From JAFGNB01 sp050304135 (GTDB lineage Bacteria; Fibrobacterota; Chitinivibrionia; Chitinivibrionales; Chitinispirillaceae): DNA of 64,000 nt. Each line of letters begins with the position of its first letter. Within the stretch, counting starts at the first letter, position 1. The notes under the pieces were generated by a model, which was not told where the DNA came from, made no database searches, and saw only the letters and a list, made by a program, of their open reading frames with translations. The position numbers and the translations under genes were made by a program. The stretch spans positions 22,725 through 86,724 of the forward strand of contig JBNLDC010000078.1 in assembly GCA_050304135.1 (NCBI GenBank). The letters run 5' to 3'. Below, piece by piece: positions 56,501 to 63,953 of the stretch.

Positions 56501-59285
56501 CCGGCGAAAGATCAATCAAACTGCCGCTTTGACCGGAAAACGAAGCATTCCCGTTGACCGTAACGGTTATTCCGTCAAGCCCTGTCACCATGGTATCGGT
56601 ACCATTGGTGAATGAAAGATCGCCGTTGACGGTCACATTCCTTCCCCCGAAATCGAATACACCGTCATTCACCGTCAAACCGTTGCATGTGAGGGGCAAT
56701 GCACTGATCATGACGGTATCCGTCCCGCTTTTTACTATTTGCGGAAGCGAAAGCGCCGACGGCGGGGTCAAATACCTGAGCTGCGAACTGCCGGAAAGCA
56801 CGATCGTTCCGGTTCCCGGGATTGATCCTGTAAGACCGCTGAAATCGGCGTCACCGATTATAATTGATACGGTACTGCTGCCGAAATCCATGGTGCCGCC
56901 ACTTCCCCGAAGGGTATCGACGGTATGAGAGAGTCCGTTTCCGAACTCGAGAATACCCGATTGAAGTTGAATTTTTTTCGCCTGAGTATTTCCCGACAAT
57001 CTGACCGTATCGAGCGATGTCCCGTTTATCTCGATTTCCGGCAGCATTGTTCCCGCATCAGACGATAACGTGAATAAGGACGATCCTGTACCAATGAAAT
57101 AAATTTCACCGGTATCAGATGATACACCTGTCAATCCCGACAAATCAGCCACTCCGCCGTTTCCGAACAGGACCAGATCGCCGCTGTTGAACGCCATCGT
57201 ACCGCCACCGGTTCCGACCGTGCCGGTATACACCGATGCCTGGTTAAAAGTCATCTGCCCGCCATTGATCGTTATGCTGTCAAATACCGTGTCAATCCCG
57301 GAAGTATACCAGTCCCACACGCCCTCCTCAACCGTGAGTTGATTTGCCGCCAGCCCATACATACTTACTTGTACCGTTCCGGTACCCCACTTCTTTATTT
57401 TACCCAGCCGGTACCCTGAATTCGGTTCAAAGGTGATTACATCAGTTCCAAAAAAAGACACCTGTGCTGAATCCGATAGTGATGCAAACATATTCAACTG
57501 GACAGAGGAAGAAAGAAAAAGTTCCGTTTTGCCGAAATTGAGATTACCTACACCTTCCAGATGATGTATGGTATCCTGATTGCCCGCAGCAGTATCCAAC
57601 TGCAGCGAATTAGTTGACAATACCGAAACGGTATCGGCGAACAGTGCAGTATCGAGCACGACACTACCCGACTGCACTTCCAGCCTCCCCACGCGCAGCC
57701 GGTTATTCCGTACATACAACGTTCCAGTACCGCTATGCTGGATCTGCGGGTGCGGCGTTTCATTTCCGGGATACAATGTCTGCACGGAAGCCGAGGTGAA
57801 ATTGAGTATGCCCTGGTCGGGAACAACTGCCGCAGCCCCACCGAAATCGACATCTGCAGCGACATATAGTGTACAGGAGGCAAAATGTACCGACCCGCCT
57901 GTCACCTGCAGCAAACCGTCAATGGTATCCGACAGTCCGTACCCGAAATTGAATTCTCCCCCGGTAACAAGAAGACCGGACGCCCGAAACCCGGTGGTAC
58001 CTACCGTGGTGACCCCGGTTCCCGTCCGCTGCAGTTGCGGCAGCGACATCCCCCACTTCGGTACGAACACTCCGGATTCATTACCTCCGAAACAGATGGT
58101 ATCGTTTCCGTTACTGAAAACGGTACCGGTCATATTGATCGAACAATCTTTGTTGACCGTAAACTTATGTCCATTGAGATAGAAGGTCTGCGTATACCCT
58201 GCTTCGAACATGAGGCAACGAACGGTTGGATCAACATCCAGGCTGCAGGGATAGGAAGCGGAGGAAAAAACGACGGAATCCGCTGATGTGGGAACAACAG
58301 ATCCGCTCCAGTTACCCGGTGTACTCCAGAGGTTATTACCTCCACCACCTACCCACTGTTTTGCGGCGATAGCGGTCACCGTCAGATCGACTACTCCTGC
58401 TCCTGCGGTAACGTTATACGTATAGCCTCCCGGTGACGAAGCAATCGTAAGTACGTTGTCGGTCAACGTACCCGAATAGGTCATGAGCCGGTACGTTCCC
58501 GCACCGAAACCCGACATCGGGGTTATATTCAAATCACCCTCGAGCACAAGATTGCCGTTAACAACAATGGTATCGCTAAACGTGCCGAGTTCAAACTCAA
58601 GAGAAGACGTTGTGTTCAGCGTCAAATCACCGAATGATAATTTGCCGGCGACACCTATGCCGGGAGCAACCGAGCCTCCATTCTGTATGGTAACCGTTCC
58701 ATTCACCGATCCGTTCCCGCCAAGCGATGCTCCGGTCAGTACCGTCACCGCACTTCCCGCAGCTACGGAACCGGCAACCATCAGCGATCCCGCGGAAACC
58801 GTGGTGATACCGGTATACGTATTGACCCCCGAGAGCACCACGGTACCTTTCCCGAATTTTTTTGCGCCTGCAGTTCCGGTAATTACAGAGGTAATGGTAG
58901 CCGTCACAGCGGAATCGACAAACAATCCGGATCCGGCTGCGAGCTCCAGCGTACCGCTACCGAGGGTATAACCGTCATTCAGAAATGAAATACTGTCAAC
59001 GATCGGGGTCCCGACGAGTGAAATACTGTAAACGCCGTCAGTTCCGCCGAACGTAGCACTGTTACCTGTTCCCGGCCAGGCGATGAGTAATGTCCCCCCT
59101 CCTCCGGTAAGGGTCCAGTAATTATTGGTACCCCAGGTTCCCGCCCCTGATTGTATTCCTGCAGTCGGGCTTCCGTCCCACGTGTAATCGGCAGCAGGAA
59201 TAGCTGCAACGATTAGCAGTAAAAAAAGAACAACCTGAATTGAAAAACGATGCTGGAATACAGAGGTATGGCAGATGGAGTTCAT
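50529..59285 (-). CDS. Giant secreted protein: autotransporter-associated beta-strand repeats, FN3, PKD, Ig-like and sorting-type tail
   Basis: 2918 residues. Signal peptide about 1-31 (LFLLLIVAAIPAADY). N-terminal third (about 35-985) is a beta-helix with autotransporter-associated strand repeats (GTVVLSGVNTYTGITTVSAG near residue 140). Then a fibronectin-type domain (about 990-1080), repeats of 85-90 residues with NGYTADADP and VFAQFKD (three copies, about 1372-1682), two PKD domains (about 1762-1928, PVHTFSTAGTYPVTLQVWGPGG), three cadherin-like domains (e.g. SITEGPQMMALSNGILSWTP) and a C-terminal region (AYPNPFCPSTRLQYVLP...SGHYYCRLTAA) that matches the type IX-like sorting/FlgD-Ig form. 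No ribosome-binding site is clear at ATG 59285. Probably a surface adhesin; FecR gene follows. Confidence 0.87.
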   Translation of the reverse strand: MNSICHTSVFQHRFSIQVVLFLLLIVAAIPAADYTWDGSPTAGIQSGAGTWGTNNYWTLTGGGGTLLIAWPGTGNSATFGGTDGVYSISLVGTPIVDSISFLNDGYTLGSGTLELAAGSGLFVDSAVTATITSVITGTAGAKKFGKGTVVLSGVNTYTGITTVSAGSLMVAGSVAAGSAVTVLTGASLGGNGSVNGTVTIQNGGSVAPGIGVAGKLSFGDLTLNTTSSLEFELGTFSDTIVVNGNLVLEGDLNITPMSGFGAGTYRLMTYSGTLTDNVLTIASSPGGYTYNVTAGAGVVDLTVTAIAAKQWVGGGGNNLWSTPGNWSGSVVPTSADSVVFSSASYPCSLDVDPTVRCLMFEAGYTQTFYLNGHKFTVNKDCSINMTGTVFSNGNDTICFGGNESGVFVPKWGMSLPQLQRTGTGVTTVGTTGFRASGLLVTGGEFNFGYGLSDTIDGLLQVTGGSVHFASCTLYVAADVDFGGAAAVVPDQGILNFTSASVQTLYPGNETPHPQIQHSGTGTLYVRNNRLRVGRLEVQSGSVVLDTALFADTVSVLSTNSLQLDTAAGNQDTIHHLEGVGNLNFGKTELFLSSSVQLNMFASLSDSAQVSFFGTDVITFEPNSGYRLGKIKKWGTGTVQVSMYGLAANQLTVEEGVWDWYTSGIDTVFDSITINGGQMTFNQASVYTGTVGTGGGTMAFNSGDLVLFGNGGVADLSGLTGVSSDTGEIYFIGTGSSLFTLSSDAGTMLPEIEINGTSLDTVRLSGNTQAKKIQLQSGILEFGNGLSHTVDTLRGSGGTMDFGSSTVSIIIGDADFSGLTGSIPGTGTIVLSGSSQLRYLTPPSALSLPQIVKSGTDTVMISALPLTCNGLTVNDGVFDFGGRNVTVNGDLSFTNGTDTMVTGLDGITVTVNGNASFSGQSGSLIDLSPVSPWSVSVTGTLDADYAVIGNSNASGGVQGQASVNCTDSGGTTNWYFTPPDTFPPDNPMAIQAVAVSTAGIEITWHPSAVAAADADSVGLWYKTTDYPDSANDVTATLAGTYALNDSVQIISGLSPHSLYYFAAAVRDTLGQWSPVNSATDSEYTYADPPTAATPLDTVHRKDITLSWNNPAGLSAIDSVYIHWDTVPAMGWMLDTTLSGTETGCSVQLPLTGEGTYRVMISTSWDSLGLNHEEDALADTFVFSIDSPVLTSSLDTVRSQLLPIAWTNPAGLTSNDSVYLHIDTVSGSAWVLDMTMAWNTTNVNVDLSPAEGVYKYMLSTSLDSMGIIDTTNRVVDTVLFRIVPPAITTSFDTTETLAPTITWNAAEGMTGSDYYFVYDDTVTGAWGWTFREKVLHPSASATLSYGRVGTYRYRLTTSFDSLAALEPDNASLDTIAIVDTTGPSGASLSIIDVNGYTADADPPLVISVTGADSMRFGTGTDTVSAMWVPVASTDSIAIDAGGEGTKYVFAQFKDTAENRTVWYVDSTVYDTTAPAGGGIVVTDVNGYTTDPDPLLTLSATGADSMRVAEAADTAVAAWVVYTSTDSIDLSAGGDGIKRVFAQFKDAADNRTGWVYDSTILDATVPSGAVAITDRNGFTNDADPGIAVTATGTDSMRIGLAADTASLSWKNYASADSVSISIGGEGSKRVYAQFKDLSGNLSTWVVDSTVYDTTMPGGSIATAGLYNYLSWQNNVSGTASDALSGIDTSYVTIQRSADGLFWNGTGWQSASLSVGIPDTTNWQVPLADSSMEEGTYSVTVSIVDRAGNIKDSAAIETFTWYKRPLARFTAVPSSGAAPLTVVFTDSSDGTVTSRYWNLGDSAVDTAVQLTHVYQNTGTYMVKYMVSGPGGNDTLVKDSCVIVVDQLPVARGSVTPVEGNTPLLIQAVDSSSGSITSRVWTFGDGGTDTVQNPVHTFSTAGTYPVTLQVWGPGGTDTVTVGTVFVRDTVGPQPLDNMAATAVNCSTLVVQWSGTSSADADSVSINVSYNGYAKTLQEGDHIYRVPVAKMSDTISGLPTEGITLFIRTFVRDRSGNWSDTSAASSTILTLPDGTAPAYNLTVSPQSVGDSTVAIDVKVDTAAESGLQQWIGFGSTPRQAVDSLKEMIYRDTVLITALQRKPGWRYIASAVEDSSGNRTGIVVDSCILQNTVPVITFTGDTLLREDTVWNATVVNYDFNGDPVTLSITEGPQMMALSNGILSWTPGDADIGRHSVKITAADSRNGVNSVLFQLTVENLEEAPAVTFGGDTVADEDVLWKARLTVIDPDPGDSAELIVVSKPDWMTVTGYELSGTPDEMDIGRDTFLVIVSDRAELKDTLIQEIQVRNVNDAPSVASWKLPDSLFEKTTAVANVSIDDPDAADSLMVTWATPVRWITTKTPVRNTATGQWTVGLSMAPQQRDTGMVRFSVSFTDRAGAAVTVSDSIRVIDANDPPAPPKISRTVATGAVAYTCTSADDYDSLLIYSVILRSLDDTAWFRSDRSSKGVFTFYPLSDGRYRFSVIAIDQQGLETQPVADTLTINGSSRREYADTAWSMIGVPGLCRVSDLDQTSYLLHWDESISERQVYHYYLRKEEITELSPGYGYWRKGSGSDTVVIEQSELLRTPVKVSLANKVSGWNQIASPYPYPVIWRGKSSVLWKWNPESGDFEESDSILEPWAGYWIQSDATDSVTIDTVPYFADKKLAKRRKVWFNNQNEWVLRAVLTTDEGTDAENSFGFMPQAKDGYDRLDRLEPPRLSGSGSLYFPRSGWKRGMAKYASDIRRKWDALNMFELGVSGTSRSGTGKIHFEGLDRSIPLHLFVTTGDSFVEVDPEKGFTVLMNGTDSYRTLVVVDDVAALQRLPLRFSMGKAYPNPFCPSTRLQYVLPYRWTKDGKMITGDYEVAIELFDIKGRKIRTLVHRKMRPGSYQVYWDGKSSSGRIVASGHYYCRLTAAPFKKVRKMTLVR

Positions 59286-59623
59286 AGATCAATTACACCC
59301 GCTCGATGGTGAAGTACGGTTAGTTTTCATGATTCTTCCGCTGTCCGGATACCGACAGCTGCAACTCAACGCGGAATAATCATTTATTTATTATCCGTGT
59401 TTCCGATGGCTCTAACTGTGATGAACATCACATGCCCATGCAAACGTACTATGGGTAGCCGCAACTGCAACCTGTTTATTGTACTCCAATAGTATGGAAG
59501 TGTCAAACAAATTTAATCGATTAAATAAAAGCGATGACTACTTACTGCCCCTATTTTATATGTATATTCAAAGTTTGTCTGGAGGAATGCAACTGAACAT
59601 TCTTTTTCACTAAGGAGCGATTA
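59286..59623. other. Intergenic region between the giant gene and the superoxide dismutase gene
   Basis: 338 bases between divergent genes. Contains a 16-base perfect palindrome (59511-59526) and, near 59563-59568, a -10-like TATATT for the dismutase gene. AAGGAG of the dismutase is at 59614. No gene is seen. Confidence 0.45.
59511..59526. promoter_or_regulatory. Perfect palindrome upstream of the superoxide dismutase gene
   Basis: ATTTAATCGATTAAAT is a perfect 16-base palindrome, about 100 bases upstream of the dismutase ATG and A/T rich. A dimeric regulator site is inferred. It is not obviously a Fur or PerR site. Confidence 0.4.
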
Positions 59624-60376
59624 ATGGAATCAAAGCATCTGATGAGTGGGGACACCTCCCGCAGATCCTTTTTAAAGACGACGGCAGCCGGAGCGGCGGC
59701 AGCATCACTCGCCCTCACCGGAATTTCCCGGACTCTGTTTGCCGAAGAATCGCAAGGGGGGGTACCGTTTTTACCGCTTCCCTATGCGGAAAACAGTCTG
59801 GTGCCCTACATTTCAGCAAAAACACTCCATATCCATCACGACAAACACTACCGCAAATTCGTAACACAGGTAAACGCCCGGATAAAAGGTGGGAAATATC
59901 AGAACACCTCGCTGAAAACAATCATCACGGATACCCATGATGGCATAAATATGGAGGAATCACTCCACCTGATGGCGATCATGGCCTGGAACCATGAGAT
60001 CTACTGGAAGAGCATGAAACCGAATGGTGGCGGGGAACTCCCCTCAAAGCTAAAAAAGGTAATTAGTGGTACCTTCGGTTCTGTTAATGCATTTAAAAAG
60101 AAATTCAAAGACGCCGCAATGCAGTTCGGCAGCGGATGGGCATGGCTGGTGCTCGATAAGGGAGTACCTGCGGTCACGCGCACCACCTATCACGATACAC
60201 CGCTGCTTGCCGGGCAGAAACCGCTCCTTACTATAGACACATGGGAACATGCCTACTACCTGGACTATCATGACCGCAAGGAGGAATATGTTGATGCATT
60301 CATCAACCATCTCGCCAATTGGTCATTCGCAGAGAGCATGCTCTCTGCAGCAGGGAAAACAGCGCCAAAGAAATAA
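59624..60376 (+). CDS. Fe/Mn superoxide dismutase with Tat signal
   Basis: 250 residues, ATG with AAGGAG upstream. Twin-arginine signal SRRSFLKTT (residues 12-20) then a hydrophobic run to about 40. The dismutase core follows with all four metal ligands: His 71 (IHHDKHY), His 124 (AWNHEIYW), Asp 205 and His 209 (DTWEHAYYLD). GSGWAWLV is the Fe/Mn family hallmark; metal preference cannot be told. The Tat signal means it is exported folded to the periplasm, less usual for this fold, which is normally cytoplasmic. Own terminator at 60404-60440. Confidence 0.94.
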   Translation: MESKHLMSGDTSRRSFLKTTAAGAAAASLALTGISRTLFAEESQGGVPFLPLPYAENSLVPYISAKTLHIHHDKHYRKFVTQVNARIKGGKYQNTSLKTIITDTHDGINMEESLHLMAIMAWNHEIYWKSMKPNGGGELPSKLKKVISGTFGSVNAFKKKFKDAAMQFGSGWAWLVLDKGVPAVTRTTYHDTPLLAGQKPLLTIDTWEHAYYLDYHDRKEEYVDAFINHLANWSFAESMLSAAGKTAPKK

Positions 60377-60403
60377 TCGTATGAATTATCAGGCACCATT
60401 GCA

Positions 60404-60440
60404 AACGGGACGCTGAACATCGGCGTCCCGTTATCTTTTT
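60404..60440 (+). terminator. Rho-independent terminator after the superoxide dismutase gene
   Basis: Stem AACGGGACGC/GCGTCCCGTT (ten perfect pairs, loop of nine) followed by ATCTTTTT. It starts 28 bases past the stop codon. Confidence 0.92.
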
Positions 60441-60456
60441 ATGCCATCGGCAACCC

Positions 60457-61086
60457 TTACCTGATCAGAAAAATGTCCGGAAGTGTTGTTACCTCAAGCG
60501 AACGGTGAAGCTGCGTAGCAACCTCGTCTAGCGCACGGCGGGAAAACAGGTTGATGTGGGTGGAATCCTGTGCATACCACCACCGCTGCAGATCAACATT
60601 CTGCTCATAACATTGCGTTCTTATAATAATCAATCCGTGATCGGCAATCAGCAGATCAATCAACCCGATTGTTGCCCGCAGATCACGACAGTGTTCAATC
60701 ACTTCACACAGGATGATACCTTCATACGTTCTCTTCTCTTCCAATGATGGAAATTCGTATAAAGGATCGTACACATCGCACCGCACGCCCCGTGAATGAA
60801 GGATTTCGGCAAGCACAGCATTTTTACCGCAGCCGAAATCAAGCAGTTTTCCATCCGGTCTAACCAGCCGCTCCGCAAGATCAGCCACCTGAGAAAGGAA
60901 ACTAACATAGCCATCATTTTCGAGGGTATTGTCGTGGAGGTCGTATCGTGAGCGTTCTTCTGCAACCGGAAGATGATATTCCGATGGTACAAACAGAAGT
61001 TCACAATTGGCACAGCGGTAAAAATGTCGACCTTTAACGATGGAGGCAGCTGTCGCAGTACCGGTTCCACAGAGTACACAGTTCAT
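60457..61086 (-). CDS. Class I SAM methyltransferase with N-terminal zinc ribbon
   Basis: 209 residues from ATG 61086, which overlaps the stop of the GT9 gene by ATGA. Cysteines CVLCG (3, 6) and CANC (about 25, 28) form a zinc ribbon, then the methyltransferase fold with LLDFGCGKNAVLAEIL (SAM motif I), CDVYDPLY, and IILCEVIEHC (a His-containing motif). The FGCG/zinc pattern occurs in methyltransferases that modify envelope glycans or nucleotide-linked sugars, so the neighbouring glycosyltransferase may share a pathway. Product unknown. Confidence 0.85.
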   Translation of the reverse strand: MNCVLCGTGTATAASIVKGRHFYRCANCELLFVPSEYHLPVAEERSRYDLHDNTLENDGYVSFLSQVADLAERLVRPDGKLLDFGCGKNAVLAEILHSRGVRCDVYDPLYEFPSLEEKRTYEGIILCEVIEHCRDLRATIGLIDLLIADHGLIIIRTQCYEQNVDLQRWWYAQDSTHINLFSRRALDEVATQLHRSLEVTTLPDIFLIR

Positions 61087-62573
61087 AGACCGAGTGCCTG
61101 AGAAATCTGTTCCCGGGTGATCCGACATGCCGCAAGGCTCCCTTCGATACCCGCGACAGGATTGAGCAGCGGCACACTGTTGAGCCGGATATTGAGCAGT
61201 GCCGACCAGAATGCAGCAATACCACCGATTGCAGATGCATCGGTGCGGGCTTTTTCGAATCTGGTGAGAACCCTGGAATCGCCAACGGAACGATAGTCAA
61301 TGAGCCATTGTTCCATCTGTTCAAGGTAGTGGATAAACGTCCGTGACTCCAATTGACCGGATCCCTGCGGATCTGCAGGTTCGACGGTAAACGAAGGTTC
61401 AAAAGCCCGACGTGTAAGAGCTGCTCCGATGGTGTTGACATATGCGTTTTCGCAGGAACCCTCCGGTTGGAGCCGATACACTTCACCATCAATCCACGTA
61501 GTAAAACTATCGCACTCATTGGATGGTACCGTTTGGTTCCGAATGGAACGATATACCCTATCCGGAGATATTGATGTCATGCAACGATTATCAGCACAGG
61601 TGGTTTTGAAACACGGGCGTTGCGGGCACGTGCCGCAAACAACGGAATGATTATTTCCATACGGCCCGGTTTCAACCGGGTTCGTTGGACCGAACAGCGC
61701 CACGACCTTAGTTCCGATTGCCGATGCGGCATGCATGATCGCGGTATCTCCGGTCACGACGGTATCGGCAACCGTCAACAGTACGATACTCTCCCGGAAG
61801 GTCAGGTTACCGGCAGTTGACCGGCACGATTCTCCGAGTGTATCGGTAATGCTTTCGGCAAGTTCGCGCTCCGCTGGGGCACCGGTGATAAGTATTCCGT
61901 ACCCGTCGGCGATCAGCATTTTTCCAAGCTCGACAAACGCTTTTACAGGCCACCGTTTAGAGGGCCATGCGGCACCGGGTTGCAATACTGCAACCGGTCG
62001 GTCAAGAGAGAATTGCTGTTGTGCAAGGTATGAGCGGCAATCGTCAATTTCCCGGTCGGTCGGGGTAATGAATCGGCCAGCCATTCCGGACGGTACCCCT
62101 GCAATCCGGCAGTATACATCAGTCGCGTGCAGACTGTTGTATGCACGTGCAAAGGGAATAGTGTACAGATACTGACTCCAGACATCGGGTAGCGCATGGT
62201 TTCCCTCCCGAAGAAACCGCCGGCCGCGGGTATCGGGAGCATTGATCAGCGAAATAACAAACGACATGTAGGGGTGCTGGGAGAGATTGACCACGATGTC
62301 GTCGCGGTCGTTACCGATTGTATCGATCAGTAAACGCAGTGCTCCGACACCATCACGCCACTGCCTGGAGCACAGTTGTTTTTTAATGTCTCTGCGGTTA
62401 ATCGGAATAATCCTGTCGCAGAACGGACTGCTGAGAAGCCCCGCCTCGTACCCCGCCTCGACCAGAAATGCAATCTCCGCATCAGGGTTGGTATTCCTGA
62501 TCGATTTGAGGACCGGGAGCGCCATAATGACATCACCCAGATTATTAGGCAGAATGACGGTTATTCGTGACAT
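61083..62573 (-). CDS. Glycosyltransferase family 9 (heptosyltransferase-type) with C-terminal extension
   Basis: 496 residues. GT9 landmarks are the N-terminal PNNLGDVIMALPVLKSIR, QPGAAWPSKRWPVKAF, and the donor site VVTGDTAIMHAASAIGTKVVALFGPTNPVETGPYG with a Cys-rich stretch (CGTCPQRPC) as in other members. The normal family ends at about residue 345; here about 150 residues follow, of unknown fold. GT9 enzymes add heptose or related sugars to LPS-type glycans. Starts 2 bases after the small 52-residue gene and overlaps the methyltransferase gene by four, so one transcript. Confidence 0.9.
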   Translation of the reverse strand: MSRITVILPNNLGDVIMALPVLKSIRNTNPDAEIAFLVEAGYEAGLLSSPFCDRIIPINRRDIKKQLCSRQWRDGVGALRLLIDTIGNDRDDIVVNLSQHPYMSFVISLINAPDTRGRRFLREGNHALPDVWSQYLYTIPFARAYNSLHATDVYCRIAGVPSGMAGRFITPTDREIDDCRSYLAQQQFSLDRPVAVLQPGAAWPSKRWPVKAFVELGKMLIADGYGILITGAPAERELAESITDTLGESCRSTAGNLTFRESIVLLTVADTVVTGDTAIMHAASAIGTKVVALFGPTNPVETGPYGNNHSVVCGTCPQRPCFKTTCADNRCMTSISPDRVYRSIRNQTVPSNECDSFTTWIDGEVYRLQPEGSCENAYVNTIGAALTRRAFEPSFTVEPADPQGSGQLESRTFIHYLEQMEQWLIDYRSVGDSRVLTRFEKARTDASAIGGIAAFWSALLNIRLNSVPLLNPVAGIEGSLAACRITREQISQALGL

Positions 62574-62575
62574 GA

Positions 62576-62734
62576 TCAGTCCGAGCGGTACTGCAGCTCC
62601 TCGTAGGTGGTAGTGCGGGAAAGTTCCTCACACGCAAGCAGCAGCAACTCCTCGTCGGAGAGCAGCGTTCGTGCGCATTTGCCGGAAATCACTGTAACGG
62701 CATTCAGCAGATCGGGGTTGCGGGGATCATTCAT
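62576..62734 (-). CDS. Small 52-residue protein between AbiEii-like and GT9 genes
   Basis: ATG overlaps the stop of the AbiEii-like gene by four bases (ATGA) and the stop is 2 bases before the GT9 start, so it is part of the coupled operon. Acidic and helical (LSDEELLLLACEELSRTTTYEEL); no signal peptide. Family not recognised. It could be a partner of the AbiEii-like protein; this is a guess from position only. Confidence 0.6.
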   Translation of the reverse strand: MNDPRNPDLLNAVTVISGKCARTLLSDEELLLLACEELSRTTTYEELQYRSD

Positions 62735-63798
62735 TGCGGACTTCCCGGTGGGGGTAAGGTACCGGTATCAAACCAGTGAGCGAGATGGTCCCAGTACATC
62801 CGAACCTTCCCGTACGTTGCCGTGTCATCCGGCTCACCCTGCATGGCATTTTCACCGGAAAAAAGAGCGGCGAACTCTTCCTCTGAAACCGAGGGAGTAC
62901 CTACTGCCGCGATACAACAGGCAGCACGCGCCAAATCGTATTGCAGATCCGTCCAGCTGTACCGTTCGCGAAACAGATGCCGTGCGAAGGGCCCCAGACC
63001 GCGGACGTGTTCCGAAAGTACCGAGCGGTCATCGTCCATTTTCGGCGGTTCTCTGAAATGCACTACCGACCATGCTCCCTCAAGCGTATCGCGGACCACC
63101 TCTTCAACAGAGAGGGAGAGCCCCTGCAGATCGTTTTCAAACCTGAGGCAGTTCGTAAAGCTCTCGCGGATCGCCCCAAGCTTCGGCCGCATACCAAGCA
63201 GGCGGGAGACATCAAAGAAATGCTTCAACCGCTGTGCCTCTTTGCCCTTCCCCACCGGAATGCCAAGCGTGGCGGGACCGAGGGTGAGGAGCTTGTCGCC
63301 AATGATACTCGACGGAAGCGGCAGCAGAACCTTTGTTTCACTCGTGAAGAGTGAACCGCACGAAACAGGATGCGGTTCGCAGGGATACGGACTGAGGTGC
63401 ATCTGACAATCAAGCATGATATTCGTATCCGGACTGTCGGATACCACAGAAGGATAAAACAGATAATAACTCGAAAGCGGGATCCACGGTTTTGTTTTAT
63501 GCTGCCGTTTTTCCCAGCGGGTGAACACGCCGAACCGGTTCACGATATCGGTCAGTACCGTCTCGATCGCCTCCGAAGAGGCATCAGTCGCTATATCCAC
63601 ATCAATTGAAAACCGCTGAGGAGTATCCAGAATCAGCAACAGTGAATTGCCCCCCTTGAATTGAAAGGACAACCCCGCTTCCACCAGTTCAGCTACGAGT
63701 TCAAGGCAGTGGATCGCCTGTTCGGCAAGTTCATCCGATGCGTTCAGTGACGACCTGCGGATGTGGTCTGGTGCAAAAAACTGTGTTCGTGTATTCAT
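62731..63798 (-). CDS. AbiEii/AbiGii-type nucleotidyltransferase (DUF1814)
   Basis: 355 residues, no signal peptide. The nucleotidyltransferase motifs are FKGGNSLLLIL (Gly-Gly) and RFSIDVDIAT (Asp-x-Asp) near residues 47-72, and further conserved helices (KEAQRLKHFFDVSRLL). AbiEii is the toxin of type IV abortive-infection systems and modifies its target with a nucleotide; usually an AbiEi antitoxin gene precedes it. None is visible: the 200 bases upstream hold only repeats and the window ends. It overlaps the next gene by ATGA and leads the GT9-methyltransferase run, so a role other than phage defence, for instance in the same pathway, is possible. Confidence 0.82.
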   Translation of the reverse strand: MNTRTQFFAPDHIRRSSLNASDELAEQAIHCLELVAELVEAGLSFQFKGGNSLLLILDTPQRFSIDVDIATDASSEAIETVLTDIVNRFGVFTRWEKRQHKTKPWIPLSSYYLFYPSVVSDSPDTNIMLDCQMHLSPYPCEPHPVSCGSLFTSETKVLLPLPSSIIGDKLLTLGPATLGIPVGKGKEAQRLKHFFDVSRLLGMRPKLGAIRESFTNCLRFENDLQGLSLSVEEVVRDTLEGAWSVVHFREPPKMDDDRSVLSEHVRGLGPFARHLFRERYSWTDLQYDLARAACCIAAVGTPSVSEEEFAALFSGENAMQGEPDDTATYGKVRMYWDHLAHWFDTGTLPPPGSPQ

Positions 63799-63880
63799 AA
63801 TAGTTGACGATGTCCCAAAGTTGGTGGCAAAACCATTTGAATTGTTGCAATGTTACTTGACTTCTCCCCCTCCCTGGCAT

Positions 63881-63953
63881 CCCTCCCCCGTTTACGGTAG
63901 AGGGAAATTGATTTTACTCTGTTTTCTGTTCCCCTCTCCCGTACACGGGGGAG
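63881..63953. repeat. Pair of GC-rich hairpin repeats at the right edge
   Basis: Two similar imperfect inverted repeats, centred near 63892 (CCCTCCCCCGTTTACGG) and 63942 (CTCTCCCGTACACGGGGGAG), then a G-rich tail (GGGGCAGGGGTGGGGG). They resemble dispersed intergenic hairpin repeats. No gene is open past 63798. Genome-wide copy number cannot be seen. Confidence 0.4.
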
